The translations under genes and the position numbers were made by a program. The notes below the pieces were generated by a model that did not search any database, was not told the origin of the DNA, and saw nothing but the letters and a program-made list of their open reading frames with translations. Positions 9,733-17,030 of a stretch of DNA of 64,000 nt are shown piece by piece (the first letter of the stretch is position 1; each line of letters opens with the position of its first letter). Origin of the DNA: CAUZIR01 sp965250195 (GTDB lineage Bacteria; Chloroflexota; Dehalococcoidia; Lucifugimonadales; UBA2962); the NCBI GenBank assembly GCA_965250195.1, contig OZ252295.1, forward strand, positions 1,984,001 through 2,048,000. The letters run 5' to 3'.

Positions 9733-12015
9733 TAGTTCTGCGATTATGTTGCCGGGGGACATGGGGAGTACCGGGACTCTTATCCCAATGGCGTCTTTGA
9801 TCGCATTTGATATTGCCGGGATGGGCGGCACTATGGATGCCTCACCTACCCCCCTGGCTCCGTATGGATGACCGGGGTTGGCTACCTCGATGATAACGGT
9901 GTCGATCATCGGCACGTCCCAGCAGGTGGGCATGCGGTAGTCGAGCAGGGTCGGGTTTTGCATCCTGCCCTCGGCATCGAAAACGTACTCCTCGTATAGC
10001 GCCCAGCCGATGCCCTGCACTGTGCCGCCCTGCATCTGCCCCTCGACGTAGCTCGGGTGGATGGCCTTGCCGGCATCCTGGAATACGGTGTATCTGATGA
10101 TGTCGACCTTGCCGGTTTCTTCGTCGACTTCCAGATCGACGAGATTGGCGGTAAAAGAGCCCGCCCAACCGCCTTTGTTTACGTTGCCCCGGCCGGTGAT
10201 GGGCCCTCCCGTGCTGTTGAGGAGCGCGGCCAGTTCCGGGAGCGGCATGCGTAGCTCGCTGTCGGTCTTGTGGTGAGCGGAGCCATTGGAAAAATCGACC
10301 TGGTCTTCGGGCACGCCCCAGAGGGTGGCGGCGCGGGCGATTAGCTGACGCTTAACGTCCAGTCCGGCTTCGTGGGCAGCCCAGCCGCTCTTGTGGGAGG
10401 CGCTGGAGCCCGCGCTGGGACCGGTGTAACCGGCGGTGTCGGTGTCGCCGACGGTGGGGTCGATGCGGTCGATTCCGATTCCCAGTACTTCGCCGAACTG
10501 CTGGGCGATGGACGCACGAGTCCCGCCTATGTCGACGGAGCCCATAAGCAGTTTTACGGTGCCGTCCGCTACGACGGTGGCGATTACGGTGGCCTCGCCG
10601 GAGATGTTGCCGCTGTAGCCCATGGCGAAGCCGCGGCCAACTTTGCGTCCGGGTCCGGACGGCGGCGGCACGGGCGCCGCGTAGTGCTCATGCGCCCGAA
10701 CGGCCTCGGTCGTCTCGATCATGCCGATGCTGGTGTAGAGTGTGCCGTCGGTGCGGCGGGAGCCGTCGCGCACGGCGTTGATGAGCCTCAGCTCGACCGG
10801 GTCAATGCCCAGCTCGCCGGCCAGATCGTCAATGGTTGTCTCAGAGGCGAGCGCGGCGTTGGGGGTACCGGGCGCCCGATAAGCACCGGTGCGGGGTTTG
10901 TTGTCGCAGACGTCGTAGCCGTCTACGAGCTGGTTCTCGACGTCGTAGGAGGCGAATGCCGTGTTGCAGGCGTTCTCTACGAATGAACCCGGATACGCTC
11001 CGGCCTCAAATGCCAGATACGCCTGGGCGGCGGTTATCTTGCCGTCCCGCGTCGCACCCACTTTGGCCCGTACGATGCTGCCACAGGTGGGACCGGAGGC
11101 CTGGAAGACCTCCGCACGGTCCATTACGAGCTTCACTGGCCGGTCGGTCTTGCGCGACAGGACGGCCGCGACGGGCTCGAGGTGCGAGGTTATCTTGCCG
11201 CCGAAGCCGCCGCCGATTTCCATCGGGACGACGGTAACTTTCGATACCGGCAGGCCGACTATCTCGGCCACTTCGTGTCTGACGCCGAAGTGGCCCTGGT
11301 TGCTGCACCAGATGGTCAGGTGGCCGTCTTCCGACCACAGCGCCGTCGCGTTCTGGGGCTCGATGTAGCCCTGGTGCACGGTCCTGGTGCGGAACTCGCG
11401 CTCCACTACCACGTCGGCCTTCGCAAAACCGCGCTCAACGTCTCCGTTTTCGAAGTGGATGTGGGAGACGATGTTGGTGCCCGCAAACTCGTCCGGGCGA
11501 GGCACGGGCGTGACGGGGTTCTCGTGCACCAGAGCGGCGCCGCGGGCGAGGGCGGCGTCTATGCCGATGACGGCGTCCAGCACCTCGTACTCGACCTTAA
11601 TTAACTGGAGCGCCTGTTGGGCCGCGTGAGGGCTGGCCGCGGCCACGGCGGCGATGGCGTGGCCGACGTAGAGCACTTTGTCACCGGCGAGTACGTTGTT
11701 GCTCAGGTAGCGGAAGTTGCTCTGTATGCCGTCTACGTCGGCCCGGATGCGGTCTACCGGCGTAACGAAGTCGCCAGAGGTTGCCACGGCCCAAACGTCG
11801 GGGTGAGCCTCAGCGCGTGACGTGTCGAGGCTTACGATGCGGGCGTGGGCGTGGGGGCTGCGCAGTATCTTGCCGTGCAGCAGGCCGGCCATGTTAACGT
11901 CCGCACCGTACTTGGCCCGGCCGGTGACCTTTTCGGCCCCGTCGGGCCTGACCGGACGCTTGCCGACGACGCTAAATTCTTTGGAGGCCAGCACAATGTT
12001 GGGGCTCGATGTCAT
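9724..12015 (-). CDS. Xanthine dehydrogenase-family molybdopterin-binding large subunit
   Basis: 763 residues, normal for the CoxL/XdhB-type catalytic subunit. It starts with the a/b hammerhead domain (RPDGAEKVTGRAKYGADV, about 22-40). The molybdopterin loop GGGFGGK is at 268-274, AYRAPGTPNAA near 380, and the catalytic glutamate sits in GVGEASIVPP (about Glu725). AYRAPG, not AYRCSFR, argues against true form I CO dehydrogenase. The family hydroxylates purines, aldehydes, nicotinate or other aromatics and needs an FAD subunit and a 2Fe-2S subunit. Neither is adjacent, which is unusual. The stop codon lies in a dispersed repeat. Confidence 0.9.
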   Translation of the reverse strand: MTSSPNIVLASKEFSVVGKRPVRPDGAEKVTGRAKYGADVNMAGLLHGKILRSPHAHARIVSLDTSRAEAHPDVWAVATSGDFVTPVDRIRADVDGIQSNFRYLSNNVLAGDKVLYVGHAIAAVAAASPHAAQQALQLIKVEYEVLDAVIGIDAALARGAALVHENPVTPVPRPDEFAGTNIVSHIHFENGDVERGFAKADVVVEREFRTRTVHQGYIEPQNATALWSEDGHLTIWCSNQGHFGVRHEVAEIVGLPVSKVTVVPMEIGGGFGGKITSHLEPVAAVLSRKTDRPVKLVMDRAEVFQASGPTCGSIVRAKVGATRDGKITAAQAYLAFEAGAYPGSFVENACNTAFASYDVENQLVDGYDVCDNKPRTGAYRAPGTPNAALASETTIDDLAGELGIDPVELRLINAVRDGSRRTDGTLYTSIGMIETTEAVRAHEHYAAPVPPPSGPGRKVGRGFAMGYSGNISGEATVIATVVADGTVKLLMGSVDIGGTRASIAQQFGEVLGIGIDRIDPTVGDTDTAGYTGPSAGSSASHKSGWAAHEAGLDVKRQLIARAATLWGVPEDQVDFSNGSAHHKTDSELRMPLPELAALLNSTGGPITGRGNVNKGGWAGSFTANLVDLEVDEETGKVDIIRYTVFQDAGKAIHPSYVEGQMQGGTVQGIGWALYEEYVFDAEGRMQNPTLLDYRMPTCWDVPMIDTVIIEVANPGHPYGARGVGEASIVPPIPAISNAIKDAIGIRVPVLPMSPGNIIAELNR

Positions 12016-12049
12016 GGTCTTAGTCTCGTTCGGATTTTCGGGAGTGCCC

Positions 12050-12148
12050 TCAGGAACTGCGGAAGGCGATTGCCAACACGATGGCGACCGCGGGGATGAC
12101 GGCCATCCGGAGCACCCGTCTGGGATTGAGTTTCATAATGGGAGACAT
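12050..12148 (-). CDS. Possible small membrane peptide
   Basis: A 32-codon frame (28 codons from a second ATG at 12136) lies just upstream of the molybdo-enzyme gene and ends 34 bp before its ATG. The translation has basic residues followed by one hydrophobic stretch (VLRMAVIPAVAIVLAIAF), as expected for a small single-pass membrane protein. There is no recognised family and it may be spurious. Confidence 0.3.
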   Translation of the reverse strand: MSPIMKLNPRRVLRMAVIPAVAIVLAIAFRSS

Positions 12149-12192
12149 CATTATATGCAACGCAATCAAGTCTACACAGGGGTTCGTGATTA

Positions 12193-13011
12193 ATGGCCTT
12201 CAGGCTGGTCGCGCTCGACATTGACGGCACTATCCGGGAACCCGACCACCCGATATCGGAACGCACCCGCCTTGCACTGCTCGCCGTACGCGAGGCCGGG
12301 GCCACGGTGACTATCGCCACCGGGCGCTCGTTTCGCTCGGCCGTGCAGGCGACGAAAGAGCTAGACCTGGACTCGCCAATAGCGTCGTTCCAAGGCGCGC
12401 ACCTGGCCGACCCGCGCACCGGAGAGGTGCTGTGGCACAGACCGCTGACGGCCGAATTGACCGCGCGGGCTCTCGGCGTGTTGGAGGAAAAGGGCGTCTG
12501 GGACGGGAATGTGATGGCGTTCATTGGTAGTGATGTTTACGTGAGCCGCTTAACCAGTTGGTCTGCGCCCTACGGCGATAGGCAGGAGGTGCGGATGCAC
12601 GAGGTGGGGGATCTCAGTGCCATTGCGGACAGGCGGCCCACGAGACTGGTTGCGGTCGGCGATCACGGGCGCATCGAGACGCTGGAAGCTGACCTCATCT
12701 CACGCTTCGGGGATGAGTTGCACGTGACCCGATCATTGCCGCATTTCTGCGAGATTCTTCACCCAGACGGCGGCAAGCACAAGGCACTCGATGCGCTGGG
12801 CCAGCGGCTTGGTGTTCGACGCGAAGAGACGCTGGCCTTCGGCAACGGCTATAACGACGTGCACATGCTCCGCTGGGCCGGCATGGGCGTGGCGGTGGCC
12901 GGGGGCGTGCCGGAAGCAGCGGACGCGGCGGACAGGGTCGCCCCGTCGGTGAAGGACGAGGGGCCCGCCCAGGTCCTGGAAGAGTTTCTCGAAGAGGGTC
13001 TCATAGGTTGA
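12193..13011 (+). CDS. HAD superfamily phosphatase, Cof type
   Basis: 272 residues. Motif I is DIDGTI at 9-14, motif II TIATGRSF near 51-58, a type IIB cap lies in the middle (about 85-185), and motifs III/IV are FGNGYNDVHMLRWAG in the C-terminal third. Cof/YbiV-type enzymes dephosphorylate sugar phosphates and other small phosphorylated metabolites in the cytosol. It overlaps the start of the ribokinase-like gene by 4 bp, so the two are co-translated; a sugar or nucleoside-related role is plausible but the substrate is unknown. The 177 bp upstream hold only the possible small ORF and an AT-richer stretch around 12132-12160. Confidence 0.88.
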   Translation: MAFRLVALDIDGTIREPDHPISERTRLALLAVREAGATVTIATGRSFRSAVQATKELDLDSPIASFQGAHLADPRTGEVLWHRPLTAELTARALGVLEEKGVWDGNVMAFIGSDVYVSRLTSWSAPYGDRQEVRMHEVGDLSAIADRRPTRLVAVGDHGRIETLEADLISRFGDELHVTRSLPHFCEILHPDGGKHKALDALGQRLGVRREETLAFGNGYNDVHMLRWAGMGVAVAGGVPEAADAADRVAPSVKDEGPAQVLEEFLEEGLIG

Positions 13012-13949
13012 ATCCGATAGCGAAAGATCGGCCGACGCTAGTGGTCCTTGGCGGTATCAACATGGACCTGATCGCCCTGACCCAGCACATGCCCAGGCCG
13101 GGCGAGACGGTGACGGGCGACCTGTTCTACACGACTCCGGGAGGCAAGGGCGGCAACCAGGCGGTGGCCGCCGCTCGCATGGGTGCGTTCGTTCGGATGG
13201 TTGGAAAGGTGGGAACCGACACGTTCGGCCCGGAGCTTATCGAAGATCTGCGCCGCGACGGTATCGACGTGTCCGGCATCGCCAGCGACCCCGAGGCGGC
13301 TTCCGGCATCGCGATGATCATGCTCGACGGGCAGCGGCAGAATTACATTACGCAGGTCCGGGGGGCGAATCTGCGCTGTGACGGCGAGCAGGCGGACGCG
13401 GCTAAAAAGGCGCTAGAAGAGGCCGACGCGCTCATGCTGCAATTGGAACTGCCTTTCGATGTGACGCTCGAAGTCGCGCAGGCCGCCCGCCAGTTGGGGG
13501 TGACGGTGTTCTGGGACCCGGCGCCGCCTCACCCGGACATGGAGCGGGCGCTGGAAGCGGTGGACGTGATCACCCCCAACCAGAATGAGGCGCAGTTCCT
13601 AACAGGCGTTGAGGTGGTTGATTCAGACTCGGCCGAACGGGCCGCTCGGGCGCTGCTAGGCAAGGGCATACCGACGGTAGTCATAAAGATGGGCGAGATG
13701 GGGGCGTTTTACGCGACGAGCGAGGGATCGGGATTCGTGCCCGGCTTCGAGATTGAGCCGGTGGATTCGGTCGCGGCCGGTGACGCCTTTGGGGGCGCGC
13801 TGGCAGTCTCGATGGCCGAGGGGCTGGCGCTGAGTGAAGCGGTCCGGCGAGGCTGCGCGGCGGGGGCGTTAGCGTGCACAAAGCAAGGCGCACAGGCGGC
13901 GATGCCGACTAGAGACGAAGTCGAAGGGCTCTTAGCCGAGAACGCCTGA
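13008..13949 (+). CDS. Ribokinase / PfkB-family carbohydrate kinase
   Basis: 313 residues. The ribokinase pattern is clear: GGINMDLIA at the N-terminus (15-23), the diglycine substrate loop TPGGKGGNQAVAAARMG (43-59), ITPNQNEAQFLTG, and the anion-hole/catalytic AAGDAFGG with Asp259 as base. It phosphorylates ribose or a related sugar or nucleoside at the expense of ATP. It begins with TTG at 13008, overlapping the TGA of the HAD gene, so it depends on translational coupling. The stop is followed immediately by a dispersed repeat. Confidence 0.9.
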   Translation: MNPIAKDRPTLVVLGGINMDLIALTQHMPRPGETVTGDLFYTTPGGKGGNQAVAAARMGAFVRMVGKVGTDTFGPELIEDLRRDGIDVSGIASDPEAASGIAMIMLDGQRQNYITQVRGANLRCDGEQADAAKKALEEADALMLQLELPFDVTLEVAQAARQLGVTVFWDPAPPHPDMERALEAVDVITPNQNEAQFLTGVEVVDSDSAERAARALLGKGIPTVVIKMGEMGAFYATSEGSGFVPGFEIEPVDSVAAGDAFGGALAVSMAEGLALSEAVRRGCAAGALACTKQGAQAAMPTRDEVEGLLAENA

Positions 13950-14010
13950 TAGCGAAAGCGATGAGGCGTAAGCCGAAGAAGACTCGACGAGCGCGCCGCG
14001 CGTGGAGATT
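13948..14010 (+). repeat. Dispersed post-stop repeat, copy 4
   Basis: GATAGCGAAAGCGATGAGGC, then GTAAGCCGAAGAAG, then ACGAGCG and a GC-only palindrome (GCGCGCCGCGCG). It starts within the TGA stop of the kinase gene, one of the best-preserved copies. Confidence 0.85.
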
Positions 14011-14044
14011 TAAGAGCGAGCCTTGCGAGCGGAGAGCGCTCTTA
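14011..14044. terminator. Inverted repeat between convergent genes
   Basis: TAAGAGCG at 14011-14018 pairs perfectly with CGCTCTTA at 14037-14044, with 18 nt between the arms. It sits between the ribokinase gene and the end of the convergent unknown gene, whose TAA is inside the right arm. The position and symmetry suit a two-way terminator, though the loop is long and there is no T-run. Confidence 0.4.
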
Positions 14045-14809
14045 GCTACTCGCCTCGGCCTCCAGCTCTTCGATTTCGCGTTCGACGGCGCCCAGCTCCG
14101 TGAACGCCTCTTGCACGAGGTGGTACGACCGCTGCAGGTACAGGGCGGCCAACTGCGCCCCCTGGGGGTCGGTGTTCTTGACGGCGGCGACCATCTTGGG
14201 CACCTGCATGTCTCCCGGAAGATGCTTGGTAAGCAGCTCGATTTCGTCTTCGGTTTCGCGTATCAGGCCGTCTTCGCTGCCATCTACGGCGTAGCGCAGG
14301 CGGCCGATGAGCTTGGTCAACTCGCCGAGACGGTCGGCCTCGCTCATCAGCCCGTACAGGACTTCGGTGATGCCCGCGCCGTCTGCGTCCGCCTCGTTTT
14401 CATCGCTGTCCGAGGGTGACGCAGGCGCGTTGTCGGCGTATAGCTGAGAGTAACTCTGGAGTAACTCGTTAACGGTGTACATGGCCCCTGAGACGTCTTC
14501 GCCTCCGCCGGAGAGTGAGCCCCCGTAGAGGATGTCGTCGTCGCGGAGCGCCGCGAGATCGTCCAGGTGCTGACGATTCGGAATCTTCTCCGGCGAGGGG
14601 GGGAAGGCGAAGGCGGTCAGGTCTTTGGGGCCAAGCTCGCCCATCTGGTTCATCAGGAAGGGGGGGACGTACTTGGTGACGTCCACCTTGATGGGCAGGA
14701 TGATGAGGTAGGTGGCCCAGAGCTCGTCAGGCGCGCTCGCGGTCGTGAAGTAGACCAGGGCGTGGCCCTTGGGCTTTTCGGCAGTGCCTCTTTCGAAGGG
14801 AAGGTCCAT
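14042..14809 (-). CDS. Uncharacterised protein
   Basis: 255 residues, no family recognised. The N-terminal half (ALVYFTTASAPDELWATYLI, then LPIKVDVTKYVPPFLMNQM) looks like an alpha/beta domain. An acidic low-complexity linker follows (SPSDSDENEADADGAG, about 130-145), then a helical C-terminal half with heptad-like leucines and a charged ending (ELGAVEREIEELEAEASS) that may form a coiled coil. No signal peptide or membrane segment is present. It stands alone between two rightward units. The ATG at 14809 is followed directly by conserved-looking sequence. Confidence 0.7.
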   Translation of the reverse strand: MDLPFERGTAEKPKGHALVYFTTASAPDELWATYLIILPIKVDVTKYVPPFLMNQMGELGPKDLTAFAFPPSPEKIPNRQHLDDLAALRDDDILYGGSLSGGGEDVSGAMYTVNELLQSYSQLYADNAPASPSDSDENEADADGAGITEVLYGLMSEADRLGELTKLIGRLRYAVDGSEDGLIRETEDEIELLTKHLPGDMQVPKMVAAVKNTDPQGAQLAALYLQRSYHLVQEAFTELGAVEREIEELEAEASS

Positions 14810-14891
14810 GAATCAGTAGGCTCCGCCTATAAGTAAGCCACGCGGCCCCCTTATGGCGCAAGCGTTACGAGGTGGCGCAAGGCCACTCGCC

Positions 14892-14897
14892 TATAAT
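14892..14897 (+). promoter_or_regulatory. -10 box of a probable leaderless promoter for pyrD
   Basis: A perfect TATAAT lies only 7 nt before the pyrD ATG at 14905. With the usual 6-8 nt from box to start site, transcription would begin at or next to the ATG. No convincing -35 hexamer is seen. Confidence 0.55.
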
Positions 14898-14904
14898 CCG
14901 GTCG

Positions 14905-15936
14905 ATGCTGTACCGGGCCCTGATTCGACCCCTGCTTTTCTCTCTGCCTGCCGAGACGGCCCAGGGTTTTTCCGAAGCGCTGCTACGAATTTCTCCGCTC
15001 TGGAGTTTGCTCGCGCCGCTGCTGCACGGCGACTCCCCCCGGCTGCGCACGGAGATGGCCGGGATCTCGCTTGCCAGTCCGATTGGCCTGGCGGCCGGGT
15101 TCGACAAGGATTTTCGGCTGCTCAGTGGCCTCGCCGCGATGGGGTTCGGCTACCTGACCGGTGGCACGGCGACGCTCGGGCCACGGCCCGGCAATGCGAG
15201 GCCCCGGTTGCTGAGGGACGTTTCGCGTGAGGCGCTGGTTAACTCGCTGGGCTTCCCCGGCAAAGGAGCCGAACGCGCCGCAAAGCAGATGCGGGGTTAC
15301 GCCAAACGCGCGCCGCTGGTGGCGAGCATCGCGGGCACGGAGATTTCCCATCTCATCGAATGCCGTCAGACGGCAGAGCCCCACGCGGCGGCGATTGAGG
15401 TGAACATCTCCTCGCCCAATACGGCGGGGCTGCGGGCGTTTCACGACCCGGCCGCACTTGCTGAATTGCTGACAGGGGTGCGAGAGGGTGCGAAAAAACC
15501 GCTGTTTGTGAAGCTGCCGCCGTATTCGGACGCGCACGATGCCCGGCGAGACGGCCTGGCCCTGGCACGGGTCTGCGCGGACGCCGGCGTCGATGGGCTG
15601 ACGGTGGCGAACTCCCGGCCTGTCGAGGACGCACGGCTGGCGGTCGGCTCGGGCGGCCTGAGCGGGCGACCGCTGTTTGCGGACACGCTCCGCATGGTGA
15701 GGGAGACCCGAGCCGAGGTTGGCGACGGCCTCGAAGGCCTGAGTATCAACGCCTGCGGGGGCATTTTCACGGGCGCCGAGGCGTTCGACGCCCTACGGGC
15801 AGGGGCGACGACGGTGCAGATCTATACGGCGCTGGTGTACCGGGGCCCGGCGACGGTGGGCCGCATCAAGGCCGAACTGCTGGCAGCGATGGACGCGGCG
15901 GAGATTGAAGCACTCGCTGATTTGCCAAAGCGATGA
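14905..15936 (+). CDS. pyrD: Dihydroorotate dehydrogenase, quinone-dependent (class 2)
   Basis: 343 residues from ATG 14905. Class 2 features: an N-terminal helical membrane-associating segment (MLYRALIRPLLFSLPAETAQ), ASPIGLAAGFDKD, NSLGFPGKG, NISSPNTAGLR with the catalytic serine typical of membrane-linked DHODHs, FVKLPPY, and SINACGGIFTGAEAFD with an FMN-phosphate loop near the end. It oxidises dihydroorotate to orotate with electrons passed to quinone at the membrane. The frame is open for 11 codons further upstream, but ATG 14905 matches the family N-terminus. The last residues and TGA lie within a dispersed repeat. Confidence 0.95.
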   Translation: MLYRALIRPLLFSLPAETAQGFSEALLRISPLWSLLAPLLHGDSPRLRTEMAGISLASPIGLAAGFDKDFRLLSGLAAMGFGYLTGGTATLGPRPGNARPRLLRDVSREALVNSLGFPGKGAERAAKQMRGYAKRAPLVASIAGTEISHLIECRQTAEPHAAAIEVNISSPNTAGLRAFHDPAALAELLTGVREGAKKPLFVKLPPYSDAHDARRDGLALARVCADAGVDGLTVANSRPVEDARLAVGSGGLSGRPLFADTLRMVRETRAEVGDGLEGLSINACGGIFTGAEAFDALRAGATTVQIYTALVYRGPATVGRIKAELLAAMDAAEIEALADLPKR

Positions 15937-15965
15937 GGCGTAAGCAGAAGAACCCTAGAGCGACG
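15919..15965 (+). repeat. Dispersed post-stop repeat, copy 5 (contains stops of two convergent genes)
   Basis: GATTTGCCAAAGCGATGAGG, then CGTAAGCAGAAGAACCCTAG, then AGCGACG. The TGA of pyrD is the one in GCGATGAGG, and the TAG of the convergent dehydratase is the CTA in CCCTAGAGCG. Here the repeat forms the 3' ends of both coding regions. Confidence 0.8.
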
Positions 15966-16923
15966 CGCTTAACGCTTCGCGGAGATGCTCTGGGGAGAGG
16001 TTGCCGCCGCTCTGCACTAGTACGATGGTCTTTCCGGCCAGGCGGTCTTTTACCTTGATGGCCCCTGCCAACGCCGCCGCACCGGCGTGCTCGGCCAGGT
16101 TGTGGGTGTGCTCCAACGACAGCACCACCGCTCGCTTTAGTTCGTCTTCATCAACGAGCACGAAGTCGTCCAACAGGTCGCGCATTATCTCGACGGTGTA
16201 GTCGAACCCGACTCTGGTGGCCAGGCCTTCGGCGATTGTTTCCATTTCTAGAGACGCCATCTCGCCCGTGCGCCACGATTCCCGGGCGGCCGGGGCGGCG
16301 GAGGACTGGACGCCGATGACTCGCACTTCGGGTTTTATGGATTTTGCCGCTATGGCGGTGCCGCACGCGCCGCTGCCGCCGCCGACGGGGACGAAGATGA
16401 AGTCCGCACCCGGTAAGTCATCCATGATTTCGAGGCCATAGGTGCCGACGCCCTCAACCAGATCTGGCTCCTCGGCCGAATGGATGTATCGAAAACCCTC
16501 TTCTTTGGACAGGCGCTCGACCTCTTCCCGGCAATCGTCGAAGTCGTTGCCGTAAAAGCGGACGTCGCCGCCCAGGGCTCGCATGGAGGTGACCTTGCCG
16601 GGGTTCGCGCCCTCGGGCACGATGATGATGGCCTGGACGCTGAATAGCCCCGCCGCGAAGGCGATGGACTGACCGTGGTTTCCGGTGGATGCTGTGACCA
16701 CGCCCGCCCGCCTGTCCTCTTCGGACAGCTTGCCCATGAAGTTGACGCCGCCTCGCATTTTGAAGGCGCCCAGTCGCTGGTGGTTTTCGTGTTTTACGAA
16801 CACCTGGGCTCCGCCGACCAGCTCGTCGAGCGCGAGGTATCGGTGCAGGGGCGTGCGGGTGATGTGAGGCAGGATGCGGGCGTGCGCCTTGCGGATGTCT
16901 AAGAGTGTGGGTCGTCTGGGCAA
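15955..16923 (-). CDS. PLP-dependent threonine/serine dehydratase-like enzyme
   Basis: 322 residues, fold type II. The PLP lysine is in LGAFKMRGG (Lys55), the substrate loop is STGNHGQS (79-86), the phosphate-binding glycine loop is VPVGGGSGACGT, and QSGGNLSP lies near the end. It lacks the C-terminal ACT-like regulatory domain of biosynthetic IlvA, so it is a short catabolic-type dehydratase or serine racemase relative that deaminates threonine or serine to a 2-oxoacid and ammonia. TTG at 16923 with GGGGA upstream is the likely start. It is divergent from mutL with a 107-bp gap. Confidence 0.88.
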   Translation of the reverse strand: MPRRPTLLDIRKAHARILPHITRTPLHRYLALDELVGGAQVFVKHENHQRLGAFKMRGGVNFMGKLSEEDRRAGVVTASTGNHGQSIAFAAGLFSVQAIIIVPEGANPGKVTSMRALGGDVRFYGNDFDDCREEVERLSKEEGFRYIHSAEEPDLVEGVGTYGLEIMDDLPGADFIFVPVGGGSGACGTAIAAKSIKPEVRVIGVQSSAAPAARESWRTGEMASLEMETIAEGLATRVGFDYTVEIMRDLLDDFVLVDEDELKRAVVLSLEHTHNLAEHAGAAALAGAIKVKDRLAGKTIVLVQSGGNLSPEHLREALSASL

Positions 16924-17015
16924 GGATTTTTCCCCTATGTTGGTGGCGATTTTGGGCCGGGCTTCCCAGAATCATTGAAGGGCCTGGGACTGGGCCGATT
17001 TTGCGAAGTGTTGAG

Positions 17016-17021
17016 TATAAT
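17016..17021 (+). promoter_or_regulatory. -10 box of a probable leaderless promoter for mutL
   Basis: TATAAT is separated from the mutL ATG at 17031 by 9 nt and there is no Shine-Dalgarno-like sequence between them. Transcription should start at or within a few bases of the ATG. Confidence 0.55.
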
Positions 17022-17030
17022 CGACGACCC

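Noticed and set aside
10372..10986. 204-codon rightward open frame
   Set aside because: Gly/Val/Ala-rich antisense shadow of the molybdo-enzyme gene.
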